Below, piece by piece: positions 25,034 through 33,867 of a DNA stretch of 49,653 bases. The notes under the pieces were generated by a model. The model saw only the letters and a program-made list of their open reading frames with translations. It was not told the DNA's origin and made no database searches. Source of the DNA: Nostoc sp. FACHB-973 (GTDB lineage: Bacteria; Cyanobacteriota; Cyanobacteriia; Cyanobacteriales; Nostocaceae). The stretch lies in assembly GCF_014698115.1 (NCBI RefSeq), contig NZ_JACJSJ010000061.1:1-49653 (forward strand), read 5' to 3'. Every line of letters starts with the position of its first letter. Positions within the stretch are counted from its first letter, which is position 1. The position numbers and the translations under genes were made by a program.

Positions 25034-25403
25034 AGTAAAAAATCTGATTATCTGTAAATAGTTGAAAATTAATATGGATAAATATCCAATTTCATTAGTT
25101 TAGAAGTTTTAGTTTCATGGCTGAACTAAACAACTTCTATCCCATCTCCAGAATGCATTCAGGACTACTTTTGTTGACAAATTCCTGATTTGATTACCTC
25201 GCTATTTCTAGACTAGAGGTTAACTAAGGAAGAAGCTGCATAAGTTGTGGTTTTTGGAAACTAGATTAAGACTTTCACCTTTTTAAATTAGGTCATTGCC
25301 TGTGGGAATATGTCTATATTTTACAACTTATAGCTATAGAATCCGCAAAGTTTTGCAATACGGAGGCAAAATTAGCACTCTTGTAAGTTTTTGGATGGTA
25401 ATT
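25034..25403. other. intergenic region without recognised features
   Basis: 370 bp, AT-rich, between folK and the NUDIX gene on the same strand. It probably contains the promoter of the NUDIX operon. I see no gene, long repeat or strong hairpin. Confidence 0.3.
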
Positions 25404-26036
25404 TTAATTGCCCATCAATAAATGTACATCTGAACAGTCTACCTTTTTGAGCAGTTCTTTAATAAGACACCCAGAAACTGGTTCTACCCAATCTGAGGCA
25501 ATTTCTGCAAGGGGTAATAACACAAAAGCTCGATCGCGCATTCCAGGATGGGGGATTTGGAGGTTTGGTGCATCCACAATAAAGTCATCATATAATAACA
25601 AATCCAAATCCAGGGTACGCGGTCCCCAACGTTCTTGACGCACGCGCCCAAATTGTCGTTCAATTTTTAGTAAACTTTCTAATAACTCTTGGGGTAGCAT
25701 TTCCACTTGTAATGTGACGCACCCATTTAAGTAGTCTGGCTGTGGTGGACCTACGGCTTTAGTTTTATACCAACTGGATCTGGCTTCTAAAGAAATGCCT
25801 GGGGTTTGGGCTAAAGTTGCGATCGCAGCTTCTAAAATTGCCTGTGAATCTCCCATATTACTACCAAGGGCAAGGGCAGTTTTGGCACGCTTTACCTTCG
25901 GCAAGCCGTTTTCAGGTTGTTTTTGCGGATACTCTCCTGCACTTTTTTTGGTAAATGTCAATAGTTTTGATATTCCGAATACTGATGAATCTTGCAGTAT
26001 TTTTACAAAACCCAATTCATTAAATCGAAAAAACAT
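25404..26036 (-). CDS. folK: 2-amino-4-hydroxy-6-hydroxymethyldihydropteridine diphosphokinase
   Basis: HPPK of folate biosynthesis, which transfers pyrophosphate from ATP to 6-hydroxymethyl-7,8-dihydropterin. Conserved parts: ALALGSNMGDSQAILEAAI, TKAVGPPQPDYLNGCV, LLKIERQFGRVRQERWGPRTLDLDLLLY (the HPPK signature) and IPHPGMRDRAFVLLPLAEI. The catalytic domain begins near residue 53; the preceding about 50 residues are extra compared with the usual about 160-residue enzyme. The true start may be an internal TTG (Leu45) or the ATG at 26036; no Shine-Dalgarno settles it. No other folate genes are adjacent. Confidence 0.88.
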   Translation of the reverse strand: MFFRFNELGFVKILQDSSVFGISKLLTFTKKSAGEYPQKQPENGLPKVKRAKTALALGSNMGDSQAILEAAIATLAQTPGISLEARSSWYKTKAVGPPQPDYLNGCVTLQVEMLPQELLESLLKIERQFGRVRQERWGPRTLDLDLLLYDDFIVDAPNLQIPHPGMRDRAFVLLPLAEIASDWVEPVSGCLIKELLKKVDCSDVHLLMGN

Positions 26037-26463
26037 TATTTTTTGAACAAGAATTCATAAGTCGGTCGTCAACAAGAAGGGAGTAGGGAGTAGGAACTAG
26101 GGAGTGGGGAAGACAGGATTGAACGTAGCTCTGAGACCTTGGGCCTTTGCAATCGTCTTAAAAGACGGGGCTTATATCCCGGTGGTTGGGGTCGCTATTT
26201 TTTTCCCGACTCCCGACTCCCGCCCCAACGGGGCTTGGTCAGCATTCAGGGATTACCAATAAATAAGTTACCACTACTTGTGGGCTAGGCGTCTCATCCA
26301 GGCGTAACTAAGGGCGGACAAGATATCCACCCCACAAGAATAATTGGATATTTTTTACGTAAGCTTTAATATACCAGCCCTTAGGCTTAGTCAGTTAAAA
26401 TTATTTATTTGTATAAAAAAATACTTATTTACTTTCAGTCTTGAATTCTTTATTAATAGTGAA
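26037..26463. repeat. intergenic STRR-like repeats and hairpins upstream of the PBP gene
   Basis: G-rich units GGGAGTAGGGAGTAGGAAC...GGGAGTGGGG (26080-26107) are followed by a palindrome CGTCTTAAAAGACG (26153-26166) and C-rich units CCCGACTCCCGACTCCCG (26205-26222), again a G-arm/C-arm arrangement. CCCCAACGGGG (26223-26233) is a short palindrome. No gene is seen. Confidence 0.5.
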
Positions 26464-26493
26464 TTGAGTTAATTATTTATAAAATAGTATACT
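26464..26493 (+). promoter_or_regulatory. putative sigma70-type promoter of the PBP gene
   Basis: TTGAGT (26464-26469), 18-bp spacer, TATACT (26488-26493), 76 bases before the start codon. The match to TTGACA/TATAAT is good but untested, and the region is AT-rich, so chance similarity is possible. Confidence 0.4.
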
Positions 26494-26569
26494 AACACAA
26501 CGTGGTGCTATGACCCCAAAGCTTAATTGATGGTGGTTAAGTAGTTACTACTTTGATCGAGAAACTGAC

Positions 26570-29002
26570 ATGGGGAAGCTCACCTCCTGGTTCAAGCCAA
26601 GACCAACTAATTTGAGTGACTCTAACGAGGAACCGCGATTGCCACCTGGTAATCATCATCAACACGAGGAATCCACAACAAATGAAAGCTTACCACCAGC
26701 ACATGTGGCACAGGCGAGGCAGTTACTGAGCAAAATGAAAATTTTACCATCAAGAATGAGGGCTAATCAGGCAACTGGTAATAAACCAATCTATCGTCGG
26801 ATCTGGTTTTGGGCAGGCTTGGGTGTGGGTGGTGGGATAGTTGCCTTGATCTATGGTGTCAGTGTAATAGATAGCACCTTGCCGGATAAAGCTGAACTCA
26901 ATGCTGTGGTTAGAGAGCAAACACTGACCATCAAAGCTGCCGATGGCACTATATTACAACAACAAGGTGAAGCAGCCAGAGAGCAGCTAAAGCTGGAGCA
27001 GATACCAGATAATTTAAAAAAAGCTTTCATAGCCTCAGAAGATAGAAGATTTCAGCAACATAACGGAGTTGATCCTCAAGGAATTCTCAGAGCGGGTTTG
27101 AATAATTTGCGATCGCAAGGTGTGGTAGAAGGTGGTAGCACCATCACCCAACAACTAGCCCGGATTCTGTTTTTGAAACAAGAGCAAACAGTCTGGCGCA
27201 AACTCAAGGAAATCCGCTTAGCACAAAAAATCGAGTCAGAATTAACCAAAGATCAAATTTTAGAGCGTTACCTAAATCTGGTTTATTTGGGAGCTGGCGC
27301 TTATGGTGTTGCAGATGCCTCCTGGGTATACTTTAGTAAATCTCCAGATCAACTTTCTTTAGCCGAAATGGCAACGATTGCTGGATTAGCTCCTGCACCT
27401 AGCTTGTACGCCCCAGATAAGAATCCAGTAGCTGCCAAACAGCGGCGAAATCTGGTATTGCTACGGATGCAAGAAGAAAAATTTATTACGCCAGAGCAAA
27501 GGCAAGCAGCCGTCCAAGAACCGCTAACCCTGAAAACCAGTTTACCCAAGCGACTGCAAGTAGAGTCACCCTACTTTACTACTTACATCCAGAAAGAATT
27601 GCCCAAGTACGTTTCTGCTGATGTGTTGTCCGCTGGAGGTTTAGTAGTGGAAACTACCCTGAACCCGACTTGGCAGAAAGCAGCAGAAGAAGCCGTTGCC
27701 AAAACCCTGCGAAATCAAGGACGCTGGGAGAACTTTAAAGAAGCGGCAATGGTTGCCATTGATCCCCGTAGCGGTGAAATCAAGGCAATGGTGGGGGGAA
27801 AAGACTTTGGCAAAAACCAGTTTAATCGGGTTACCCAAGCACAGCGGCAACCAGGATCGACATTTAAAGGATTTGTTTATGCAACTGCGATCGCTACTGG
27901 TAAAAGCCCTTACGATACCTATGAGGATGCACCCTTAGTCGTAGACGGCTACGAGCCGAAAAACTATGGTGAAAACTTCCACGGCTCAATGAGCATACGA
28001 GACGCTCTCACCCGCTCCATTAATATCATTGCGGTGAAGGTGTTGATTGATGTAGGCTTTACGCCAACGATTAAACTTGCCCATGATATGGGGATTAAAT
28101 CTGAACTTAAGCCGACTTATTCCCTAGCTCTCGGCTCCAATGAAGTAAATCTCCTAGAATTAACCAGCGCCTACGGCAGTTTTGCAACCCTTGGATTGCA
28201 CACAGAGCCTCATGGTATCAGTCGGATCATCAACCGTGAAGGCAAAGTGATTTGGTCAGCTAATTTCAAATCGAAACGGGTTCTTGATGCTGACAGTGCC
28301 GCTATCATGACTTGGATGCTACGCAACGTCGTGGAAGCCGGGACTGGTGGCGCCGCCCAATTAGATAATAGACCAGTTGCTGGCAAGACCGGCACCTCCG
28401 ACGAAGCCCGCGATTTGTGGTTTATTGGTTACATTCCCCAAGTGGTGACAGGAGTTTGGCTAGGTAACGATAACAACCGCCCCACATACGGCAGCAGTGG
28501 TAGCGCCGCTTACACCTGGCACGAATTCATGGAAAAAGCTGTAGAAGGAATGGCTGTAGAAAAGTTTCCCAAACGACCAAAGTTAGAGGGTCGTAAAGGC
28601 ACTATCAAAGCACAGTCAATTAAACCCAAACAAGTGCTGAATCGTTCTATTGCCTCCAAAGATGATGATTCAGAGCAGGAAACTTCGAGAAATTCTGAAG
28701 AAAATAGTGGTTCATCAAGGAGGCGTAGAAGCAGGAGGAGATACTATCAAGAAGAACAGCAATCAAGTAACAACTATACCCCAAGACGGAGAAGACGCGA
28801 TCGCAGCAGCGAAGAATCAACTTCTAGTAACTCTTCCTCAGAATCATCTCGCCCACGGCGACGCTCTAGAAGAGTAGAATCAGATTCTCCCCCACCTCGA
28901 AGAACTCGCCGATCCTCCTCTCCAGCAAATAGTTCGGGTTCCTCAGGTTCTTCATCATCACAGCCATCTTGGCGGGATAGACTTAGACCTTCTGGGCAAT
29001 AA
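26570..29002 (+). CDS. class A penicillin-binding protein (PBP1A-type)
   Basis: An 810-residue bifunctional peptidoglycan synthase at the plasma membrane. A cytosolic N-terminus (1-77) is followed by a membrane helix (about 78-98) and then the GT51 glycosyltransferase with ASEDRRF (catalytic E157), EGGSTITQQLAR and KIESELTKDQILERYLN. The transpeptidase has the active-site tetrad STFK (S430), SIN in TRSINII and KTGT in VAGKTGTSDEARDLWF. The final about 150 residues (660-810) are a low-complexity Ser/Arg-rich tail (SSRRRRSRRR, SPPPRRTRRSS) that would lie in the periplasm and could bind the acidic wall or glycan. Filamentous cyanobacteria have several such PBPs, so no gene number is given. It is monocistronic. 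Confidence 0.92.
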   Translation: MGKLTSWFKPRPTNLSDSNEEPRLPPGNHHQHEESTTNESLPPAHVAQARQLLSKMKILPSRMRANQATGNKPIYRRIWFWAGLGVGGGIVALIYGVSVIDSTLPDKAELNAVVREQTLTIKAADGTILQQQGEAAREQLKLEQIPDNLKKAFIASEDRRFQQHNGVDPQGILRAGLNNLRSQGVVEGGSTITQQLARILFLKQEQTVWRKLKEIRLAQKIESELTKDQILERYLNLVYLGAGAYGVADASWVYFSKSPDQLSLAEMATIAGLAPAPSLYAPDKNPVAAKQRRNLVLLRMQEEKFITPEQRQAAVQEPLTLKTSLPKRLQVESPYFTTYIQKELPKYVSADVLSAGGLVVETTLNPTWQKAAEEAVAKTLRNQGRWENFKEAAMVAIDPRSGEIKAMVGGKDFGKNQFNRVTQAQRQPGSTFKGFVYATAIATGKSPYDTYEDAPLVVDGYEPKNYGENFHGSMSIRDALTRSINIIAVKVLIDVGFTPTIKLAHDMGIKSELKPTYSLALGSNEVNLLELTSAYGSFATLGLHTEPHGISRIINREGKVIWSANFKSKRVLDADSAAIMTWMLRNVVEAGTGGAAQLDNRPVAGKTGTSDEARDLWFIGYIPQVVTGVWLGNDNNRPTYGSSGSAAYTWHEFMEKAVEGMAVEKFPKRPKLEGRKGTIKAQSIKPKQVLNRSIASKDDDSEQETSRNSEENSGSSRRRRSRRRYYQEEQQSSNNYTPRRRRRDRSSEESTSSNSSSESSRPRRRSRRVESDSPPPRRTRRSSSPANSSGSSGSSSSQPSWRDRLRPSGQ

Positions 29003-29100
29003 ATTGGGCATGGGGCATGGGGCATTGGTTATTTCCCCCCCTGCCTCCCCTGCCTCCCCTGCCTCCCCTGCTCCCTCATCTCCCTCATCTCCCCTCTGCA
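29003..29100. repeat. C-rich STRR-like repeat after the PBP gene
   Basis: GGGGCATGGGGCATTGG is followed by four CCTGCCTCCC-type nonamers and three CTCCCTCAT-type nonamers. It is nearly identical in organisation to 8741-8800. It lies between the PBP stop and the next gene and could fold with the preceding G-rich stretch. Confidence 0.6.
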
Positions 29101-29193
29101 ATATGAAGTTGCTCAAACTACAGGGGGATGTTAGGTGATACGCTGATTTTATATTGTGTTAAATAGTGTTACCTAAGCTTGGAGAATATACCC

Positions 29194-29421
29194 ATGCATT
29201 TATTGATGCAAACAGCAGCACCAGCCGCAGCAAATGGCCCTCATTTTCCCGTAGCTTTTACCTTGGTGTATGTCGTTGGTTTTATTGCTGCTGTCACCAT
29301 TGGTTCAATAGCTTGGTACAACTCAAAACGCCCCGCAGGCTGGGAAAGCAAAGAGCGTCCTGATTTTGTGCCTAAGGTAAATAAAGAAGAAACTCCGGGT
29401 CTCGGTGAACCGAAGTCATAA
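29194..29421 (+). CDS. small single-span thylakoid-type protein, Psb35-like (tentative)
   Basis: A 75-residue protein with one transmembrane helix (PVAFTLVYVVGFIAAVTIGSIAWY, about residues 19-42) followed by NSKRPAGWESKERPDFVP and an acidic/polar tail. The segment GSIAWYNSKRPAGWE is what I associate with the small photosystem II assembly protein Psb35; that is memory-based and not certain. Start choice: GGAG at 29181-29184 sits nine bases before ATG 29194, so this is preferred over an in-frame TTG at 29179. It is followed by two palindromes that may terminate transcription. Confidence 0.7.
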   Translation: MHLLMQTAAPAAANGPHFPVAFTLVYVVGFIAAVTIGSIAWYNSKRPAGWESKERPDFVPKVNKEETPGLGEPKS

Positions 29422-29431
29422 AGAGTGTTGA

Positions 29432-29490
29432 GTAGAGACGCGATTAATCGCGTCTGTACAAGAGAGACGCGATGAATCGCGTCTGCACAA
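29432..29490. repeat. two AGACGCGAT...ATCGCGTCT palindromes
   Basis: AGACGCGATTAATCGCGTCT (29436-29455, perfect palindrome) and AGACGCGATGAATCGCGTCT (29465-29484) lie in tandem after the small membrane protein gene. Further copies are at 31608-31627 and 38590-38609, with relatives at 21791 and 38702. Their position just past stop codons suggests they may serve as terminators. Confidence 0.65.
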
Positions 29491-29528
29491 GAGTTAAAAA
29501 CTCCCAACTCATAACTGAAAATTCCCTG

Positions 29529-29951
29529 TTAGTTTTGAACTTCAACCCAACGGCGGTAAAGCTTTTGAATTTGTTTGAGAAGTTGAGTGTGAGCCGGTTG
29601 GGTTGACCCATTCGGCTTCGCTATATCTTGCAATTCGGTCAGGAGTCTAGCTTCTTCGATCGCAACTTCACCATCGCTGTAAATTAAGCCACTGATGGCT
29701 TCAATCAAATTTTCACAATCTTCCAGGCTAGGGCGATCGCCTAAATACTCCCTCACCCACTCATAGCACTCTTTTGGCTGTACGGGAACTAATTCGTACA
29801 GCCAAGGCTTAATTTCTGGATCGCTAGCCAAGCCTTTTGCTTGAGCTATTTCCCGGAGATATTGCCGTTCCTCTGGTTGAATTCTGCCATCGAGCCAAGC
29901 GGCTCCAATCAGGATTTTAACTAAGTTTTTCACATTGGAATGGGTAACCAT
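29529..29951 (-). CDS. TerB-like (tellurite resistance TerB) family protein
   Basis: A 140-residue all-alpha protein with two TerB-type acidic helix motifs, AAWLDGRIQPEERQYL (residues 17-32) and GLIYSDGEVAIEEARLL (about 87-103), which in the family bind metal ions. Cytosolic. The name derives from tellurite-resistance operons, but cyanobacterial stand-alone TerB proteins have no established role. It is 57 bp downstream of rsmB on the same strand and may be co-transcribed. Confidence 0.8.
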   Translation of the reverse strand: MVTHSNVKNLVKILIGAAWLDGRIQPEERQYLREIAQAKGLASDPEIKPWLYELVPVQPKECYEWVREYLGDRPSLEDCENLIEAISGLIYSDGEVAIEEARLLTELQDIAKPNGSTQPAHTQLLKQIQKLYRRWVEVQN

Positions 29952-30008
29952 TGTTGCCTCCTCTGGTAGATTCAGGCTTCCACCAAATCGTACAATCCCA
30001 AACAGTAA

Positions 30009-31481
30009 TCACTCGGAATTATTGGTTTTTCTTAAGCGCACCATAAAAAAGCCATCCATATCCTCTCGATGAGGCCAGACTTTGAACCAGCCTTCGGGTG
30101 TAGTACGTGCAGAATCAAGGAACTCAAGGCTGCTGGGAGACTCAATTTGCCAATCAGGCGACTCAGCTAAAAATGCTGCGATCGCTTCTTCGTTTTCTGC
30201 TGGATGCAGTGTACAGGTGGCATAAACTAGTACACCACCAGGCTTGACAAAAGTCGATATATGTGATATAAGTTCTTTCTGAAGCGTAGAAAGTTCCCGG
30301 ACAGATTCAGGTGTCTGTCGCCAACGAGCATCAGCGTGACGGTGCATAGTTCCCAAGCCAGAACATGGAGCATCAAGTAATACGCGGTCTGCGGTGTTGT
30401 GAAATTGCGTAAAATGGCGGCTGTCACCAGTACAAATTTGAATAGATTTTAAATTTAGGCGCTGAGAATTTTCTTGAAGTTTGCGAAGACGAGAAGAAGT
30501 GCGATCGCAAGCCCAAATTTTCCCTTGATCTTGCATTAACTCAGCGATGTGAGTTGTTTTACCTCCTGGTGCAGCACAAGCATCAATCACCACCTCACCC
30601 GGTTGGGGGTCAAGCAAATGACCTACTAACTGGGCACTGCTATCTTGTACAGTCCACCAACCTTCTCGGAAACCAGGTAATTTTTGAATTGACCCAGCAC
30701 TACCAATTAATCGTAGCGCTTGGGGCAAATGACGAACCCGCCTCACCAAAACACCAGCAGATTGGAATGCCGCCTCAACTTCCTCAATTGAAGTGCGAAG
30801 TGGGTTGATACGCAAATCGATTGTTGGTGACTGGTTCATCCATTCACATAGTTGTTCTGTCTCGACTAAACCCAGTTGTTCTAACCAAACTTGAATAATC
30901 CAGTCAGGAAAACTGTGTAAAATACCCAGGCGTTCTACTGGGTTTTCTGGGAGTTGTAGGGGGTCAGTGTGGAGAGATGAGGGAGATGAGGGGGATGAGG
31001 GAGATGAGGGAGTATTTTCTCCTCCTGCCCCCCTGCCCCCCTGCCCCTCTGCCCCCCTGCCCCCCTGCCCCTCTGCCCCTCTGCCCCTCTGCCCCTCTGC
31101 TTTTCTGAGATACTGGCGTAATAAGCCGTTAACAAAACCTGTGAGTCCGGAAAAACCGTTTTCTTTAGCTAGTTCGACGGTGGTGTTAACAGCAGCTGAA
31201 GCGGGAATACGCTCTTGATAGCGGAGTTGGTATAAGCCTAGATGTAGGATGGTGCGGAGGTCTTTTGGTTGTTGGTGAGATTTCTTTTGGGCGAGTTGGT
31301 CAATGAGAGTATCTAGGGTGCGTTGCCTTCTGACACTGCCATAAACTAATTCTGTCACTAGGCGGCGATCGCTATCAGGCAAATTAACTTTTTGCAGCAC
31401 TCTATCTAGGGCAACATCAACATAAGCCCCCTTGTGAACATCTCGCAGGGCGATAAAAGCTAGTTGACGGGCATTTGTCAT
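30009..31481 (-). CDS. rsmB: 16S rRNA (cytosine-967-C5)-methyltransferase RsmB
   Basis: A 490-residue SAM-dependent rRNA methyltransferase. The N-terminal NusB-like RNA-binding domain covers residues 1-125 (ARQLAFIALRDVHKGAYVDVAL, RRLVTELVYGSVRR). The catalytic domain has DACAAPGGKTTHIAEL (SAM loop), DAPCSGLG (C373) and YATCTLHPAENE with nucleophile C422. It is about 45 residues longer than usual RsmB because of an insertion at residues 127-172 in the linker, made of two low-complexity blocks, (GQGGRGAE)n and (SPS)n, encoded by STRR-like DNA. Since the insertion lies between domains, the enzyme may remain active. The downstream neighbour is the TerB-like gene. Confidence 0.92.
   Translation of the reverse strand: MTNARQLAFIALRDVHKGAYVDVALDRVLQKVNLPDSDRRLVTELVYGSVRRQRTLDTLIDQLAQKKSHQQPKDLRTILHLGLYQLRYQERIPASAAVNTTVELAKENGFSGLTGFVNGLLRQYLRKAEGQRGRGAEGQGGRGAEGQGGRGAGGENTPSSPSSPSSPSSLHTDPLQLPENPVERLGILHSFPDWIIQVWLEQLGLVETEQLCEWMNQSPTIDLRINPLRTSIEEVEAAFQSAGVLVRRVRHLPQALRLIGSAGSIQKLPGFREGWWTVQDSSAQLVGHLLDPQPGEVVIDACAAPGGKTTHIAELMQDQGKIWACDRTSSRLRKLQENSQRLNLKSIQICTGDSRHFTQFHNTADRVLLDAPCSGLGTMHRHADARWRQTPESVRELSTLQKELISHISTFVKPGGVLVYATCTLHPAENEEAIAAFLAESPDWQIESPSSLEFLDSARTTPEGWFKVWPHREDMDGFFMVRLRKTNNSE
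30966..31104 (-). repeat. in-frame octamer and nonamer tandem repeats within rsmB
   Basis: On the plus strand there are nonamers of the AGATGAGGG type (30973-31010) and then nine consecutive octamers CTGCCCC(C/T) (31025-31096) plus one decayed copy. Octamers give the eight-residue protein period GQGGRGAE; nonamers give SPS. The layout (G-rich arm, TATTTTCT spacer, C-rich arm) matches the intergenic repeats of this genome. Confidence 0.85.
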
Positions 31482-31534
31482 GTAAACATAAATCAGGAGT
31501 CACGAGGCTTTTGTATTCTACCCCCTCAGTCTGC

Positions 31535-31598
31535 CGATTTTAGATTTTGAATTTTGGATTTTGGATTGAAGAAAAATCTAAAATCCAAAATTCAATCA
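31535..31598. repeat. short GATTTTGGATT inverted repeat
   Basis: GATTTTAGATTTTGAATTTTGGATTTTGGATT is followed after a short loop by AAATCTAAAATCCAAAATTC. It represents the ends of the larger elements at 40970-41207 and 47380-47518 without their core. It lies between rsmB and the invertase gene. Confidence 0.65.
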
Positions 31599-31607
31599 CT
31601 CTTGTAC

Positions 31608-31627
31608 AGACGCGATGAATCGCGTCT
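31608..31627. terminator. AGACGCGATGAATCGCGTCT palindrome at the end of the invertase gene
   Basis: It begins only a few bases past the GH100 stop codon (31632 on the minus strand). It belongs to the dispersed palindrome family also present at 29436, 29465 and 38590. A terminator role is inferred from position; there is no long T-run. Confidence 0.4.
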
Positions 31628-31631
31628 CTTC

Positions 31632-33137
31632 CTATCGAGGCATATACGGGTCTACACTGGCGATTTCAAATTCACATGCTCTAGAAACCACTTCTGCTGG
31701 TAATTTACCAAAGCTAATTAATGGTAAATAACTGGGGTTTGCCATCAGTTCTTTTGCTAATAAGAACCCAGTAATTGTCCAAGTTTGATATTTCCTAGCT
31801 TGTTTACCAATCAGTCGTCCCTTCTTACCATCGTAATACTCTGGCCATTCATCTCCACACAGGCGTGCTTGGGCAATTTCCATTGCTCTTTGTGCAAGAC
31901 TTGTTTTGTTGGTTTTTATCGCCGCAGCTGCCAACATCCACATTAAGACTGGCCAACTACCTGCATTGTGATACGACCAAGGTATATTTTTCGGGTCACA
32001 TCCGGTCACAATTCTGTATTCTTCATTTTCTAAAGCTGGAAAACAGATTTTCATCGGCATATCTCCCACCAAATCTTCCCATCGTTTCTCAATGAGAGTC
32101 ATAATTGCTTGTGACTGTTCTTCAGTAGCTAAGTCAGAAATGATTGCCATCAAGTTTCCTACCGCAAAGAAGCGAGTATCTAACTGTGACGGACCAACAT
32201 TACCTGCAAGATAACCGCCTTTTTTAGGGAGCCATTTGTCTAATTTATCATAGGGAATGGAGTCTACATATATATTGAATAAATTGACAGCAGCTTTACC
32301 GTATTCTTCACTTTTGAAGCGATAAATTGCATTCAGACGATTAATATCTATCCAATAATGTTGACGAATGTGAGCGCATAAAAGAGGCAAGCGGTTATCA
32401 ATTGCAATGACAACATCTTGATTCCCTTGACAAATTAGCAGTTCACGAGATGCACGCAAGGCTGTGTAAAACAGAACTTGCAGTTCTAAAGGATGCCCAT
32501 AGATACCCATACGACGGTCAATCATACAAGCGCCATCTGGAACCAATAGCGTTGGGTACATATCAAAACGATTTGCCAAACAAATCTCCATGATTAACCT
32601 GATACCATTTTGGAATTCAGGTTGATGGGCTAGAGAAAAATCTTCTGTGGCGACTACATAAGCACGCAACAAAATAATCCACCAGAGACAAGAATCAACT
32701 GGTGTAACTCTGGCGATCGCATGTTCGCCAAAATCCGCTTCTAGATATTCTTGCCCATTTTCAGAAAGCACTTTAAAGCTAGCTGGAATTAATCCTCGAC
32801 CAGGCTTATAGGCATCTAACGCTCTTTCTTTGGGCTGTAACTTTAAGGTTTCTTCTAAGAAATTGCGAACAATATCTGCTCTACCTTTGATCAAAAAAAT
32901 TAGAGCCGAAGATACAAAATCTCGAATAAAACACTGGTCATAATTAAGAGCCTCTACAGATAAATCATAAGCGGCTACTGTACCAACGGGGCGTCCTTGA
33001 TAGTAGATAATTGTTTTTTCTAGTGCTTCCCACGCTTCTGCTACTTCTTTTGAATTTTCAGTAGATTTTAATTCGTTTAGGTGCATCGCCAGAATAACTC
33101 CATTTGGATTGTGAATTTGTGGTAGATGCGTCTTCAT
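31632..33137 (-). CDS. neutral/alkaline invertase, glycoside hydrolase family 100
   Basis: A 501-residue cytosolic invertase that hydrolyses sucrose to glucose and fructose. GH100 features: EALEKTIIYYQGRPVGTVAA, NYDQCFIRDFVSSALIFLIKG, TPVDSCLWWIILLRAY, VPDGACMIDRRMGIYGHPLE, NIPWSYHNAGSWPVLMWML and DEWPEYYDGK. D207 in MIDRRMG is the probable acid and the first Glu of EWPEYYDG the probable base, by analogy with the Anabaena enzyme. There is no signal peptide. Two ATGs are possible (33137, and 33086 at MHLNEL); the upstream 17 residues are not obviously conserved. In heterocystous cyanobacteria such enzymes feed sucrose-derived carbon to heterocysts. InvA or InvB cannot be decided here. Confidence 0.92.
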   Translation of the reverse strand: MKTHLPQIHNPNGVILAMHLNELKSTENSKEVAEAWEALEKTIIYYQGRPVGTVAAYDLSVEALNYDQCFIRDFVSSALIFLIKGRADIVRNFLEETLKLQPKERALDAYKPGRGLIPASFKVLSENGQEYLEADFGEHAIARVTPVDSCLWWIILLRAYVVATEDFSLAHQPEFQNGIRLIMEICLANRFDMYPTLLVPDGACMIDRRMGIYGHPLELQVLFYTALRASRELLICQGNQDVVIAIDNRLPLLCAHIRQHYWIDINRLNAIYRFKSEEYGKAAVNLFNIYVDSIPYDKLDKWLPKKGGYLAGNVGPSQLDTRFFAVGNLMAIISDLATEEQSQAIMTLIEKRWEDLVGDMPMKICFPALENEEYRIVTGCDPKNIPWSYHNAGSWPVLMWMLAAAAIKTNKTSLAQRAMEIAQARLCGDEWPEYYDGKKGRLIGKQARKYQTWTITGFLLAKELMANPSYLPLISFGKLPAEVVSRACEFEIASVDPYMPR

Positions 33138-33867
33138 TAATTAGGGCTTGCTATTTTCAGCATAACAAAAACACATTTTTGAATAGCAAATATAATTTAG
33201 CAAAATTATCAAACAATCAGGAATAAAGCTGCTGATATCTATGCAACTTTCTTAAGAGTTCATTTGCTTTTAATCAATTATTCTTTTGGTCAATTACGAT
33301 TATTGTTCTTCACCGCAAGCAGTAATTTAATTTCTCAAACAGTCACATAAGATATATTTTTAGATTATTTATGCTTCCGTTTTCATGTCCGGAATCTTTG
33401 CTTTACCAAACAAAAACATATCTTCAGTGCTGTTTAAGGTTTGCATGAAGTTAAAACTAGTTACAGTATCTTTACTTAATTAGGATTAGTTTTTGACACT
33501 AGGAAGTCAGATTATTCCCCCATAACATAATAATTTATAACGTTTTGTCATAATATGCAAGATGAATGGTCAAAAAATTTAATATGTCAATACTTCTGAA
33601 GGGCTATATATTTTACCCTATTTACAGATGATATAAAGTGCTTGTGGAAGTAAAGCCAAAGCAAAGTAAACAGAACTAAGATTTACAGCAGAATTCAGAA
33701 TTAAAACAGTCTTGACGCGAGTATTTGAGACTTAGATTGTATACTTTACCAACTTGAAATGTCCTGTAAGTCTTATGCACGAGGCGGACATAGAAAGGGG
33801 AGAGGTACGTAGACACCGAGTGGGTTGTCATTAGACATCATGCTGTCAGCTTAATTCAGTTGGTAGC
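33138..33867. other. long intergenic region without recognised gene
   Basis: 730 AT-rich bases between two minus-strand genes. The only repeat that I recognise is CAGAATTCAGAATTAAAACAG with TCTTGACGCG (about 33688-33720), related to AATTCAGCAATCTTGACGC at 42592. It probably includes the invertase promoter. No small ORF with a good ribosome site is seen. Confidence 0.35.

Noticed and set aside
30935..31218. open frames on both strands over the rsmB repeat
   Set aside because: They are low-complexity translations of the octamer/nonamer array in other frames; RsmB in its own frame has all catalytic motifs on both sides.
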